A stretch of 64,000 nucleotides of DNA from Carboxylicivirga agarovorans (GCF_050589845.1 NZ_JBNGPA010000005.1:62001-126000); one strand, 5' to 3'. Numbered from the stretch's first letter, positions 53,985 to 63,758 are shown. Translations and numbers: made by a program. The notes: generated from the sequence alone by a model not told the origin.

Positions 53985-55481
53985 ATGAGATTAAATACCG
54001 CAGTTATATTGGCTGTTTTGGCTTTTAGCTTAGTAGGCTTATCGTCATGTAGTAAGAAAGGTGGAAACAAAGCTGTTTCTTCTGCAACAGGTTGGGAATA
54101 CAATAATCCGGACAATGGTGGCTTCCAGTACAAGTCGGGTTATGAGCAGGAAACCGGACCAGGACTAACCTTTATTGAAGGTGGTACGTTCATAATGGGT
54201 CGTGTTGAGCAAGATGTTCTTTACGAATGGAACAATTCACCAAGACGTGTTACTGTACCTTCGTTCTACATGGATCAGACGGAAGTCAGAAACATTGATT
54301 ACCTGGAATATTTATTCTGGATTCAGCGTGTTTACGTTGATTACCCTGAAGTTTACAGAAAAGCATTACCTGATACATTAGTTTGGCGTCGTCCGATGGC
54401 TTATAATGAGCCAATGGTTGAGAACTACTTACGTCACCCGGCTTATGCTGAGTATCCGGTGGTTGGTGTTAGTCATATTCAGGCACAGGATTATTGTAAA
54501 TGGCGTACCGATCGTGTTAATGAGATAATTCTTGTTGAAGAAGGTATCCTTGAGTTTGACGTTAACCAAATTGGTGAAAATAACTTCAACACTGAAGCTT
54601 ATTTATATGGTCAATATGAAGGTATCCAGGGTAAAAACCCAATGGAAGACCTAAATCCAAATAATGACACACGTCGTGTTCGTTGGGATGATGGTATTCT
54701 TCTACCTCGCTACCGTCTCCCAACTGAAGCTGAATGGGAATATGCAGCATTGGGTCTGATTGGTAACTCATACGACGAACGCATGACCAACCGACGCATT
54801 TATCCTTGGGATGGTCACATCACTCGTAACGCTGATAAAAAAGAGCGTGGTAAAATGATGGCTAACTTCGTAAGAGGTACTGGTGATATGATGGGTATGG
54901 CAGGAAACCTGAACGATGGTGGTGACATCACTGTAGCTGTTGACTCATATTACCCTAACGATTATGGCTTATATTGTATGGCTGGTAACGTAAACGAATG
55001 GGTTGCTGATGTATATCGTCCATTATCATTTGAAGACGTTGAAGAATTCAGCCCGTACCGCGGTAACGTATTTAAGCAGAAAGTACTTGATGAAGAAGGA
55101 TACATTGTTGAGAAAGACAGCCTTGGACGCATTCGTTACAGAAACGAAGAAGATAAGGACATCTTAAACCGTAAAAACTACCGTACCTCAGATAACAGAA
55201 ACTACGCTGATGGTGATGCAACATCTAATGCAGTGACAGGTACTGACTGGAACGATAATGAGTCAAATACAGGTAACATGTATTCAGGAGCTCCAAACAG
55301 CAGTCTTGGAAGTTTAGTATCTGACCGCTCTCGCGTTTATAAAGGTGGTGGTTGGAGAGACCGCGCTTATTGGTTGGCTCCGGGAGCTCGTCGTTACCTT
55401 GATGAGAGAGAAAGTCGTGATGACTTAGGTTTCCGATGTGCAATGACACGTGTTGGAAGTCCAATAAAAGGCAAGAAATAA
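53985..55481 (+). CDS. gldJ: Gliding motility/T9SS lipoprotein GldJ
   Basis: 498 residues from the ATG at 53985; the in-frame TTG at 53955 would bury the signal peptide. The lipobox is VGLSSC (Cys22). The body is a formylglycine-generating-enzyme-like domain, with FIEGGTFIMGRVEQDV, PSFYMDQTEVRN, RLPTEAEWEYAA, CMAGNVNEWVADVYRP and VYKGGGWRDRAYWLAPGARR. This is the fold shared by GldJ and GldK; GldJ is preferred because of the porU neighbour, the length and the N-terminus. It is a periplasmic outer-membrane lipoprotein of the gliding/T9SS machinery. Catalysis is not expected. Confidence 0.93.
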   Translation: MRLNTAVILAVLAFSLVGLSSCSKKGGNKAVSSATGWEYNNPDNGGFQYKSGYEQETGPGLTFIEGGTFIMGRVEQDVLYEWNNSPRRVTVPSFYMDQTEVRNIDYLEYLFWIQRVYVDYPEVYRKALPDTLVWRRPMAYNEPMVENYLRHPAYAEYPVVGVSHIQAQDYCKWRTDRVNEIILVEEGILEFDVNQIGENNFNTEAYLYGQYEGIQGKNPMEDLNPNNDTRRVRWDDGILLPRYRLPTEAEWEYAALGLIGNSYDERMTNRRIYPWDGHITRNADKKERGKMMANFVRGTGDMMGMAGNLNDGGDITVAVDSYYPNDYGLYCMAGNVNEWVADVYRPLSFEDVEEFSPYRGNVFKQKVLDEEGYIVEKDSLGRIRYRNEEDKDILNRKNYRTSDNRNYADGDATSNAVTGTDWNDNESNTGNMYSGAPNSSLGSLVSDRSRVYKGGGWRDRAYWLAPGARRYLDERESRDDLGFRCAMTRVGSPIKGKK

Positions 55482-55502
55482 TTCTTATAGCAGAATATTA
55501 TC

Positions 55503-55537
55503 AAGAGGCTAACTTTAAAAGTTAGCCTCTTTTTTTA
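55503..55537 (+). terminator. Terminator of gldJ
   Basis: AAGAGGCTAACTTT and its exact complement form a 14-bp stem (55503-55516, 55518-55531) around one base. A T-run of eight or more follows. It lies 22 bp past the gldJ stop. Confidence 0.92.
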
Positions 55538-55577
55538 TTTTTGTTTTGGAAACTGTAATCATTTATCACTCTCAACC

Positions 55578-56870
55578 ATGAGCCAGATAGCAGACATACA
55601 TAAAGCGTTTTTATCAAGCAAAGGAGTTTCAACCGATAGCCGCAATAACAACCAGGGTGTCATCTTCTTTGCCTTGAAAGGAGCTAACTTCGACGGTAAT
55701 AAATACGTAAAGGATGTATTAAGTAACGGCGCTGCTTTTGCAGTGGCCGATGACTATAGCCTGAAAGGCATCGAAAATATCTTTGTAGTGGATGATGTGC
55801 TGACTTGTTTACAGGAATTGGCACTGCACCACAGGCGCTATTTAAACATCCCGATAATAGCCATCACGGGTACAAATGGCAAAACAACTACCAAAGAGCT
55901 GGTTGCCGCTGTAATGAGCCGAAAATTCAACATCATGGCTACTCAAGGTAATTTCAACAACCACATTGGCGTTCCGCTTACCTTGCTTAGTATGAATAAA
56001 ACTGTTGAGTTAGGTATTGTTGAAATGGGCGCTAATCATGTTGGTGAAATTGAATTACTCTGTAAAATTGCGGAACCCAACTTCGGCATTATTACCAATG
56101 TTGGAAAAGCCCACCTTGAAGGTTTCGGCTCATTTGAAGGTGTTAAAACAGCAAAAGGTGAATTATATCAACACATCAAAAACAATAATGGTAAATTGTT
56201 TATAAACCACGACAACGAACACCTAATGGGAATGGCCTCAGGAATTGAAAACAGGATTGAATTCGGTGTTGAGAGTGGATTTATTTCCGGACAAACAACC
56301 AAAAACGATCCTTTCATTGCTATGAGCTGGCAAACTGAAGATGGTTTATCGTATCATATTCAAACGAAGCTGATAGGCTCATATAACCTGGAAAATATCT
56401 TGTCTGCCATTTGCATTGGACATACCTTCAATGTGAAACCTGAGGATATCAATGCCGCCATTGAAGATTACACGCCTACTAATAACAGATCCCAATTTAT
56501 TCAAACAGCCCACAATAAGATCATTATGGATGCATACAACGCCAATCCATCAAGTATGCAGGTGGCGCTGAATAATTTTTCTGAAATGGATGCTACCAAT
56601 AAGTTAGTGATACTTGGAGGCATGAAAGAAATGGGGGATGATTGCATTACTGAGCATCAGAAACTACTGGATACGATCAATAAACTAACTTTTGAAAAGG
56701 TCATATTAATCGGGACTGAGTTCAAAGCGATTAACACTTACAATGCTATTTTTTACGAGGATAATGAAAGCCTGATAAAGGATATACAGCTCAAGCCAAT
56801 ACAAAACAAAAGCATACTGATCAAAGGTTCACGAAGTAATAAATTAGAAGAATTATTACCTCATCTTTAG
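55578..56870 (+). CDS. murF: UDP-N-acetylmuramoyl-tripeptide--D-alanyl-D-alanine ligase
   Basis: 430 residues, normal length. It adds D-Ala-D-Ala to UDP-MurNAc-tripeptide, the last cytoplasmic step of the peptidoglycan precursor. The N-terminal domain has STDSRNNNQGVIFFALKG. The P-loop is AITGTNGKTTTKELVAAV, followed by GNFNNHIGVPLTLL and VEMGANHVGEI. The C-terminal domain has IIMDAYNANPSSM and LGGMKEMGDD. All Mur-ligase signatures are complete. It follows the gldJ terminator, so it has a separate promoter, and it ends with a 4-bp tail-to-tail overlap with the glycosyltransferase gene. Confidence 0.97.
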   Translation: MSQIADIHKAFLSSKGVSTDSRNNNQGVIFFALKGANFDGNKYVKDVLSNGAAFAVADDYSLKGIENIFVVDDVLTCLQELALHHRRYLNIPIIAITGTNGKTTTKELVAAVMSRKFNIMATQGNFNNHIGVPLTLLSMNKTVELGIVEMGANHVGEIELLCKIAEPNFGIITNVGKAHLEGFGSFEGVKTAKGELYQHIKNNNGKLFINHDNEHLMGMASGIENRIEFGVESGFISGQTTKNDPFIAMSWQTEDGLSYHIQTKLIGSYNLENILSAICIGHTFNVKPEDINAAIEDYTPTNNRSQFIQTAHNKIIMDAYNANPSSMQVALNNFSEMDATNKLVILGGMKEMGDDCITEHQKLLDTINKLTFEKVILIGTEFKAINTYNAIFYEDNESLIKDIQLKPIQNKSILIKGSRSNKLEELLPHL

Positions 56871-57901
56871 TCTAAGTGATAATGTTTTAATTCGCTGAAC
56901 TTTCTTATTCCTTTTATGTAGAACGCCCAAATAATGCTTTGCGGATAAATTTCCTTATGTGCTTTTTTGAGCCTGAAACCAGCTTGTTGCCTTCTTAATC
57001 TGATAGCGTAAGGCAACATTCGATAAAAGCTAAAATGCGCCTTTAAAACAGCTGTAAAATGCCCCAATTCACCTGTTGTGATAAAGTGCAAACCAGCAAT
57101 CCCATCCAAAACCATTCTAAAGAATAAGATGATCAGCAAGCGGTCTGAAGGTAAATTTTTAACAAGCATCAGTAAGTTATTTCTGAAATTCAGGTAAGTT
57201 TTACGCGCATTTTGCTGACTTAATGTAGCTCCGCCAACATGTAATACTTCAGACGATGGGATAACTTTAATAGCATGCCCCATGCTTTTTAATCGCCAAC
57301 ATAGATCTATCTCCTCCATATGGGCAAAAAAAGCTTCATCAAGCCCTCCACTTTTCAAATACAATTCAGAACGAATCATTAATGCCGCCCCTGTCGCCCA
57401 GAAAACAGATAAAGGTTTATTGTACTGTCCCTTATCAGATTCTATTCGATTCAAAATACGCCCACGACAAAAAGGATAACCAAACATATCAATATACCCG
57501 CCGGCTGCGCCTGCGTATTCAAACTTGTCAGGTTCATTATAAGCTCTTACTTTGGGCATACAGGCACCAAGTTCAGAATTTTCATCCATGACAGATATCA
57601 ACGGTTCTAACCAACCCGGTTCCGGCGCAATATCACTATTGAGCAACAAAAAATAATCGGCATTAACCTGCTGCAGTGCTCTGTTATAACCACCTGCAAA
57701 ACCATAATTTATATCCAGTTGAATAACTCCAACATTGACAAAGTTTTCTTTTATAAAAGCTACACTATCATCTGATGAGGCATTATCAGCGACAATAATA
57801 TCAACATTGGGATGCCGACTGTTATTAACAACTATTGGCAGAAATTTCTCCAACAATGCTCTTCCGTTCCAGTTCAAAATTACGACTGCAGTCTTCGCCA
57901 T
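56867..57901 (-). CDS. Family 2 glycosyltransferase
   Basis: 344 residues of the GT-A/GT2 type. VVILNWNGRALLEKFL and IIVADNASSDDSVAFI form the nucleotide-sugar site. LLLNSDIAPEPGWLEP holds the metal-binding acidic residues. The second half has FWATGAALMIRSELYLKSGGLDEAFFAHMEEIDLCWRLKSMG, typical of rhamnosyl-type transferases of polysaccharide synthesis. No membrane anchor is obvious apart from a hydrophobic segment near residue 260. It is downstream of the acyltransferase gene on the same strand, suggesting a role in the cell envelope. Confidence 0.9.
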   Translation of the reverse strand: MAKTAVVILNWNGRALLEKFLPIVVNNSRHPNVDIIVADNASSDDSVAFIKENFVNVGVIQLDINYGFAGGYNRALQQVNADYFLLLNSDIAPEPGWLEPLISVMDENSELGACMPKVRAYNEPDKFEYAGAAGGYIDMFGYPFCRGRILNRIESDKGQYNKPLSVFWATGAALMIRSELYLKSGGLDEAFFAHMEEIDLCWRLKSMGHAIKVIPSSEVLHVGGATLSQQNARKTYLNFRNNLLMLVKNLPSDRLLIILFFRMVLDGIAGLHFITTGELGHFTAVLKAHFSFYRMLPYAIRLRRQQAGFRLKKAHKEIYPQSIIWAFYIKGIRKFSELKHYHLD

Positions 57902-57915
57902 CTTAGTTTTGTTGA

Positions 57916-58797
57916 TTAATTAAATGTCCGTTGTTCTGAATACTTCCAGCGTTTATGAGACCACAACCAGTTTTCCGGCCTTTTAATAATAGCATCTTCC
58001 AATAAACGCAGGTGCTTCTCAGTAATTTCATATTCCTTGGTATTGATCGGATCTTCAACAACGGGAATAATATTGACTTCGTAATACCCACGCTTAATAC
58101 GCTGCATATCCAAATACACAAGAGGTGATTTGGTTGCCTTAGCTATCTTCTCAGGGCCAAGAATAATAGCTGTATTCTGATTTAAGAATTTTGTCCAGTA
58201 ATTTAAGCTCTTCCTCCCGGGCGACTGATCGGCAATGAGTCCGATAATATACCTGACATTTTTTCTTCGCAGCTTAATGAGTTCACGGATAGTATCAGAC
58301 ATCGTATAATTCTCAGTACCCCATTTACCACGCAGCTTAAGCATATATGTGTCAAAGGCCTTATTTTTCAAGGGGCGATAGGTAGCACAACCAAGGCAGT
58401 CAACATTTAAATTAATAGACGGGATCCACTCCCAGTTACAATAGTGCCCCATCACGGCAACCACATCTTTGCCTTGCTGCGTATATTGATCAACACACTC
58501 TGTATTACTCCATTTTACCCTCTGACGAATTTGTTTCTCAGTCATTGATTGAACTTTGATCGTTTCAACCATTATATCACAGAAGTTGCGATAAAACTTC
58601 AGGCGGATTTCACGCAATTCCTCTTTCGTCTTTTCAGGGAAAGCATAAGCCAAATTCTCATTGATTACTGCTCTTCGATAATTAAACAGACGAATAAAAT
58701 GATATAAAAGATCTGACCACAGATAAATCATGAAAAACGGCTGTAAACTGAACAGCCACAGAAAAAACAAAGCTATATAATTGCCTATCTTCTGCAT
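57916..58797 (-). CDS. LpxL-like lysophospholipid/lipid A acyltransferase
   Basis: 293 residues with an N-terminal membrane helix (about 8-35). The acyltransferase active site is HX4E in MGHYCNWEW. YRPLKNKAFDTYML follows, and then IGLIADQSPG, the third block of the LpxL/HtrB family. The family transfers a secondary acyl chain to lipid A or related lipids at the inner face of the inner membrane. It lies 1 bp from the inositol-phosphatase gene upstream and 14 bp from the glycosyltransferase gene downstream, forming an envelope gene run. Confidence 0.9.
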   Translation of the reverse strand: MQKIGNYIALFFLWLFSLQPFFMIYLWSDLLYHFIRLFNYRRAVINENLAYAFPEKTKEELREIRLKFYRNFCDIMVETIKVQSMTEKQIRQRVKWSNTECVDQYTQQGKDVVAVMGHYCNWEWIPSINLNVDCLGCATYRPLKNKAFDTYMLKLRGKWGTENYTMSDTIRELIKLRRKNVRYIIGLIADQSPGRKSLNYWTKFLNQNTAIILGPEKIAKATKSPLVYLDMQRIKRGYYEVNIIPVVEDPINTKEYEITEKHLRLLEDAIIKRPENWLWSHKRWKYSEQRTFN

Positions 58798-58798
58798 A

Positions 58799-59587
58799 TT
58801 AACTCATTATATTATTTACAATTGCTTTAAACTCGTCGAAAGTAGCCTTATTAGTAGCTATTATCTCCATGCCAAACAAGTAGTTATCACCTCCATTAAA
58901 ATCACTTACATCACCGCCAGCCTGTTTAATTATAAAAGCACCTGCGGCAACATCCCATGGTTTTAGGTTGTACTCATAAAAGGAATCAAAACGACCACAT
59001 GCCACATAAGCAAGATCGGTCGCTGCGGAGCCAAGTCGCCTCAATCCACGCGAATGTTCCATAAAATACCGAACAGAATTCATAAAACCATCCAGACGGG
59101 AGTAATTGGAATAGGGAAATCCTGTAGCGATCAAACTGTTTTTAACTGTCTGGGTATTGGAAACACGAATCTCCTCTTCATTCAAATAAGCTACTCCTCC
59201 TTTGTAAGAATAGAAACATTCATCCAAACCAATCTCATATATAACGCCCAAAACAAGTTCATCTTTTTCCTGCAGTGCTATACTTATGGCATAAGGCGAT
59301 AGTCCATGAATAAAGTTTGTAGTGCCATCAATGGGATCAATGATCCAGTTGTAAACCTCCCCTTTACTATCATCCGTTCCCTCTTCAGCAATAAATCCAC
59401 AACCGGGCAATAATTCCTTTAAGCCCTCAACAATCATTTGCTCCGAGGCTTTATCAACCTGCGTAACAAAATCGTTACTGCCTTTTACTTCTATATCAAT
59501 TGAAGAGTTTTCACGCTCATTCTTAATGAAAGCTCCTGTATTCTTTGCCAGCTGACAAACCTGATGACACAACGACTTATAATCCAT
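58799..59587 (-). CDS. Inositol monophosphatase family protein (SuhB-like)
   Basis: 262 residues, the normal length. The metal-binding motifs are complete: EEGTDD, WIIDPIDGTTNFIHGLSPYAISIAL and PWDVAAGAFIIKQAGG. The family hydrolyses inositol-1-phosphate and related sugar phosphates with Mg2+. The true substrate in this organism is unknown. It stands between mtaB (5-bp gap) and the acyltransferase gene (1-bp gap) on the same strand and is probably co-transcribed with both. Confidence 0.93.
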   Translation of the reverse strand: MDYKSLCHQVCQLAKNTGAFIKNERENSSIDIEVKGSNDFVTQVDKASEQMIVEGLKELLPGCGFIAEEGTDDSKGEVYNWIIDPIDGTTNFIHGLSPYAISIALQEKDELVLGVIYEIGLDECFYSYKGGVAYLNEEEIRVSNTQTVKNSLIATGFPYSNYSRLDGFMNSVRYFMEHSRGLRRLGSAATDLAYVACGRFDSFYEYNLKPWDVAAGAFIIKQAGGDVSDFNGGDNYLFGMEIIATNKATFDEFKAIVNNIMS

Positions 59588-59592
59588 ACGAT

Positions 59593-60909
59593 CTAAATTA
59601 GTTCTCCAACCATGTTCAATGTACCCAAGGACAAATGCTTTAACCTGACTGCCTGAATAGTATTGCTCAAATGCTTTTTAAAAGGCACCTCAACCTTGAT
59701 ATAGTTCTGTGTAAAACCATTGATCATTCCGTCATGCTCAGCACCTTCGAACAAAACTGTATTCTCATTGCCAATATATTGCTTATAAAAGTGTCGCGTT
59801 TTCTTTTCCGATAATTCATGAAGAATTTTACTTCTCTCTTTACGAAGCGGAACGGGCACCACTTCATCAATCTTTAATGCCTGTGTATTTGGCCGCTCAG
59901 AGTATGTAAACACATGCAATTGTGAGATATCCAGGTCCGATAAAAACTGATGAGTCGTATTAAAATCATCATCAGATTCACCCCTGACACCAACAATGAC
60001 ATCAACCCCGATAAATGCTTCAGGGATTAATTCTTTTATGCGCTCAATCTTAGAACGGAAAAGACTGGTATCGTATTTACGTTTCATCAGTTTCAACACT
60101 TTGTCAGACCCTGACTGTAAAGGAATATGAAAATGAGGCATAAACTTTTTCGACCTGGCGACAAACTCAATAATCTCATCTGTCAATAGGTTAGGCTCAA
60201 TGGATGAGATCCTGAATCTTTCAACGCCGTCTACTTTTTCAAGTGCCTGTAACAGCTCATAAAATGATTCACCCGTCTCCTTTCCAAAGTCGCCGATATT
60301 AACACCGGTCAGAATAATTTCTTTGGCGCCCCCACTGGCCGCTTTTTTTGCCTGCTCAATGGTATTGGCAATAGTATCGCTTCGGCTTCTGCCCCGGGCA
60401 AAAGGAATGGTACAGTAGCTACAAAAATAGTCGCAGCCATCCTGCACTTTCAAGAAACAGCGGGTCCGGTCACCAAATGAATAGGATGGTTTAAATTCCT
60501 TATTTTTACCAATCTGCCCCGCATGAATTTCTGCCTTATCACTTTTCTTATAATCCTCCATATATTGAAGGATATCAAACTTCTCGTTTGAACCCAGTAC
60601 CAGATCTACTCCTTCAATATTTGAAACAGCATCAGGCTTCAATTGAGCAAAGCAACCGGTTACCACAATAAAAGCATCAGGATTTTGTTTGATGGCCTTA
60701 CGGATAACCTGCTTGCATTTTTTATCGGCCAGCTCAGTTACTGAACAGGTATTAAACATATACACATCAGCCGGTTCAGAAATATCTACCTTCTCAAACC
60801 CCGCCTCTACCATTGTGCGTGCCACCGTTGATGTCTCACTAAAATTAAGCTTGCATCCAAAGGTGTGAAACGCCACTTTCTTATTTTCAAAAACCGAACT
60901 ATCAATCAT
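59593..60909 (-). CDS. mtaB: tRNA t6A37 methylthiotransferase MtaB
   Basis: 438 residues. It makes ms2t6A at position 37 of ANN-reading tRNAs. The N-terminal UPF0004 domain has FHTFGCKLNFSET and NTCSVTELADKKC with three Cys ligands. The radical-SAM motif is CDYFCSYC in VQDGCDYFCSYCTIPFARGRSRS. The C-terminus has a TRAM-like region. FGCKLNFSE, lacking the NxxDS of MiaB, and the spacing favour MtaB over MiaB. It lies in a same-strand run with the inositol-phosphatase gene. Confidence 0.93.
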   Translation of the reverse strand: MIDSSVFENKKVAFHTFGCKLNFSETSTVARTMVEAGFEKVDISEPADVYMFNTCSVTELADKKCKQVIRKAIKQNPDAFIVVTGCFAQLKPDAVSNIEGVDLVLGSNEKFDILQYMEDYKKSDKAEIHAGQIGKNKEFKPSYSFGDRTRCFLKVQDGCDYFCSYCTIPFARGRSRSDTIANTIEQAKKAASGGAKEIILTGVNIGDFGKETGESFYELLQALEKVDGVERFRISSIEPNLLTDEIIEFVARSKKFMPHFHIPLQSGSDKVLKLMKRKYDTSLFRSKIERIKELIPEAFIGVDVIVGVRGESDDDFNTTHQFLSDLDISQLHVFTYSERPNTQALKIDEVVPVPLRKERSKILHELSEKKTRHFYKQYIGNENTVLFEGAEHDGMINGFTQNYIKVEVPFKKHLSNTIQAVRLKHLSLGTLNMVGELI

Positions 60910-61030
60910 CGTTGTAATAAAAAATGAGAGTGCAAAGGTAAAAAAAAGCTACCAGCTGAAAGACATCAGCCAATAGCTATTGAAATTTAAATGATATGGT
61001 ATTAGCTAAATTGCCAATCCAATGTCTTTA

Positions 61031-62347
61031 CTAAAGCAGATCAGAAGCCAGTTCTGCCAGGTAACTTCGTTCACCTTTTACAAGGTTAACATGTGCGAAG
61101 ATCTCCTGCCCCTTCATCTTATCAGTAAGATAAGCCAGGCCATTTGATTGCATATCCAGGTATGGTGAATCAATTTGCTGAACGTCGCCGGTGAATATCA
61201 TTTTAGTTCCTTCCCCGGCCCTAGTTATAATCGTTTTCACTTCATGAGGAGTAAGGTTTTGAGCCTCATCAACAATAAAAAAAGCATCAGACAAACTTCT
61301 TCCTCTGATATAGGCAAGAGGTGTAATGATCAATTGCTCATTCTTAAGCATCTCATCCAGATTATTTACCTCTTTACTTGTTGCTTTAAACCGGCTTTTG
61401 ATCACTCCAAGATTATCAAACAGAGGCTGCATGTAGGGCCCTATCTTTTCATTAATATCACCTGGCAAAAAGCCAAGGTCGCGATTTGCAAGCGGAACAA
61501 TTGGTCTGGCTAACAATATTTGACTGTATTGCCTGTGCTGTTGTAAGGCTGCAGCCAGGGCCAACAGTGTTTTACCTGTACCAGCTTTACCCGATAATGA
61601 CACCAGCTTAATATCGGGATTGAGAAGAGCATTCAATGAAAATGTTTGTTCTGCGTTACGCGGATCAATACCATAAGCTCCATGTTTTTCAACCCTGCGT
61701 ATCAAACCCGAATAGGCATCATTGTGAGCCAGCACAGATTGATTACCATTACGCAAAACAAAATATTGATTAGCCGGTAAATCCTTTATTGGAAACTCAT
61801 CTACCGGAATTCCCTGATGTTGATATAAGGATTCTATCAGTGCCTTATCAAAATCTTCATGGATCTCTACCCCTTTATCCAGGATATCAATATCCTTAAC
61901 CTTATCGTTTTCATAATCTTCAGATGCTAAACCTAAAGATTTGGCCTTAAGCCGTAAATTAATATCCTTTGTGATGAGCACGGTTTGCCGACGTGGAAAC
62001 TGACCTTTAACGTGGAGCGATACAGCCAATATCCGATGGTCAGAGGTATTTTCACTAAACGATTCTTTCATTACTTCGGGGGTGGGCTTACCGGTTGCCA
62101 CAAATAATTTCCCTTTTTTCGCCCCCAATGGTATCCCTTCCTTAAAGGCCTTTTCACCGGCCATTTTATCCATTTCACGAGCAAATTCCCGTGCCTGAAA
62201 ATTAATTAAGTCATTCCCTTTTTTAAATCTATCGAGTTCTTCAAGCACAACTATTGGAATTATCACATCGTTTTCCTCAAAGTTGTATATACATTTGTGG
62301 TCGTGTAAAAGAACATTTGTGTCAAGAATAAATATTTTCTTCGCCAT
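61031..62347 (-). CDS. PIN-PhoH fusion protein (PhoH2-like RNase/ATPase)
   Basis: 438 residues. The N-terminal PIN domain (about 1-150) has FILDTNVLLHDHKCI, VVLEELDRFKKG and LITKDINLRLKAKSLG with the acidic metal ligands. The PhoH ATPase domain (about 235-438) has Walker A SGKAGTGKTLLAL, Walker B DAFFIVDEAQNLTPHEVKTI and GDVQQIDSPYLD. PIN-PhoH proteins act as RNA unwinding and cleaving enzymes. It is divergent from folC, and TTTG...TATCTTTA on the minus strand with a 17-nt spacer could be its promoter. Confidence 0.95.
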   Translation of the reverse strand: MAKKIFILDTNVLLHDHKCIYNFEENDVIIPIVVLEELDRFKKGNDLINFQAREFAREMDKMAGEKAFKEGIPLGAKKGKLFVATGKPTPEVMKESFSENTSDHRILAVSLHVKGQFPRRQTVLITKDINLRLKAKSLGLASEDYENDKVKDIDILDKGVEIHEDFDKALIESLYQHQGIPVDEFPIKDLPANQYFVLRNGNQSVLAHNDAYSGLIRRVEKHGAYGIDPRNAEQTFSLNALLNPDIKLVSLSGKAGTGKTLLALAAALQQHRQYSQILLARPIVPLANRDLGFLPGDINEKIGPYMQPLFDNLGVIKSRFKATSKEVNNLDEMLKNEQLIITPLAYIRGRSLSDAFFIVDEAQNLTPHEVKTIITRAGEGTKMIFTGDVQQIDSPYLDMQSNGLAYLTDKMKGQEIFAHVNLVKGERSYLAELASDLL

Positions 62348-62410
62348 ATAGAGAGGTTTTGTTTCTCTTAAAGATAAAGAAAAAATAGCCTCACAAATCA
62401 GATTATGGTA

Positions 62411-62418
62411 TAATTTTG
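62411..62418 (+). promoter_or_regulatory. -7-like element immediately ahead of folC
   Basis: TAATTTTG fits TAnnTTTG but ends only 4 bp ahead of the folC ATG (62423). If used, the transcript would start at or next to the start codon and be leaderless. No -33 TTTG at the right distance was found. Confidence 0.3.
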
Positions 62419-62422
62419 CGTT

Positions 62423-63721
62423 ATGGATTACAAAGAAACTCTTGATTTTTTATTCGCTCAGTTACCCATGTATCAACGGGTAGGAAAAGCGGCATATAAG
62501 GCTGACTTAGCAACCACCTTAGAACTAGACAGATATTTCAATCATCCGCATAAAGCTTATAAAATCGTTCACATAGCAGGTACCAACGGCAAAGGTTCAG
62601 TATCACATTGTGTTGCCTCAGTATTGCAGGAAGCAGGCTTGAAAGTAGGACTTTACACCTCTCCTCACCTCATAGACTTCAGAGAGCGCATTCGAATTAA
62701 TGGTGAGATGATTACCGAACAGGCCGTTATTGATTTTGTGGCTAATCACAATGGTATAATTAAGTCATTGCAGCCTTCATTTTTTGAAATGTCGGTGGCC
62801 ATGGCATTTGACTACTTTAAGCAAGAAGCTGTTGATGTTGCCGTGGTCGAAGTAGGTATGGGCGGACGACTGGATTCCACAAACATTACCACGCCTGAAG
62901 TATCCGCTATTACAAACATTGGCTTGGATCACACTGCATTTTTGGGAACTAATCTGGAACAAATTGCAGGAGAGAAAGGCGGTATCATTAAGAAAAATAT
63001 TCCTGTTGTCATTGGCCAGACACATGAAAAAACAGCTCCTGTATTTAAGGCATTGGCAAGAGAACGTGATTCTGATATAATTTTTGCTGACAAAGAACTG
63101 ACATTATCAACAGCAACCTTATCGATTGATGAAAAGCAGATCTTTCAGATCAGAAAAGGTGACGACCTCGTTTATCCTGATTTAAAACTTGATTTACTTG
63201 GTAGTTACCAGCAAAAAAATGTTTTAACAGCCCTGACAATTATTGAGCAGCTTCAGAAGAAAGAATTTAATATATCAACAGAAAATATTTATGCAGGCCT
63301 GTCGAATGTTGTTGATAACACAGGCCTGATCGGGCGTTGGCAGCACATAGGCTATAACCCTCGTATCATATGTGACACCGGGCATAACCTTGATGGTATG
63401 GAAATGCTGGTAGAACAAATCAAAAATACACCGCATAACAAATTGCATATAGTGCTAGGTATGGTTAATGACAAAGACCATGCTGCAGTGTTGAATATAC
63501 TGCCTAAGCAGGCTCACTATTATTTTACCAAAGCATCAATACCGCGAAGCTTAAATGAAGAAGAGCTAAAGAAGATGGCCACTAACTGCAATTTAATCGG
63601 CGAATCATACCCCGATGTGCATACAGCATTAACAACAGCAAAAAAAAATGCAGATGTCAATGACCTGATTTTCATAGGAGGGAGCACTTTTATTGTAGCT
63701 GACGTATTAGAAAAGTATTAA
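62423..63721 (+). CDS. folC: Bifunctional folylpolyglutamate/dihydrofolate synthase
   Basis: 432 residues, full length. It adds glutamate to dihydropteroate and folates. The N-terminus DYKETLDFLFAQLPMYQRVGKAAYKADL fixes the start at 62423. The P-loop is HIAGTNGKGSVSHCVASVLQ, followed by GLYTSPHLIDFRERIRING and VVEVGMGGRLDSTNI. The C-terminal domain has ICDTGHNLDGMEML and IGGSTFIVADVL. It is divergent from the PIN-PhoH gene, followed by the tRNA-Val pair 67 bp downstream. Confidence 0.96.
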   Translation: MDYKETLDFLFAQLPMYQRVGKAAYKADLATTLELDRYFNHPHKAYKIVHIAGTNGKGSVSHCVASVLQEAGLKVGLYTSPHLIDFRERIRINGEMITEQAVIDFVANHNGIIKSLQPSFFEMSVAMAFDYFKQEAVDVAVVEVGMGGRLDSTNITTPEVSAITNIGLDHTAFLGTNLEQIAGEKGGIIKKNIPVVIGQTHEKTAPVFKALARERDSDIIFADKELTLSTATLSIDEKQIFQIRKGDDLVYPDLKLDLLGSYQQKNVLTALTIIEQLQKKEFNISTENIYAGLSNVVDNTGLIGRWQHIGYNPRIICDTGHNLDGMEMLVEQIKNTPHNKLHIVLGMVNDKDHAAVLNILPKQAHYYFTKASIPRSLNEEELKKMATNCNLIGESYPDVHTALTTAKKNADVNDLIFIGGSTFIVADVLEKY

Positions 63722-63726
63722 TTAAA

Positions 63727-63758
63727 TTTGGAGGAAAAGAAAAAGAGCTATACATTTG
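63727..63758 (+). promoter_or_regulatory. Promoter of the tRNA-Val genes
   Basis: TTTG at 63727-63730, a 20-nt spacer and TACATTTG at 63751-63758 form a complete Bacteroidota -33/-7 promoter, the best match in the window. Transcription would start near 63764, 25 bp ahead of the first tRNA. Confidence 0.75.
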
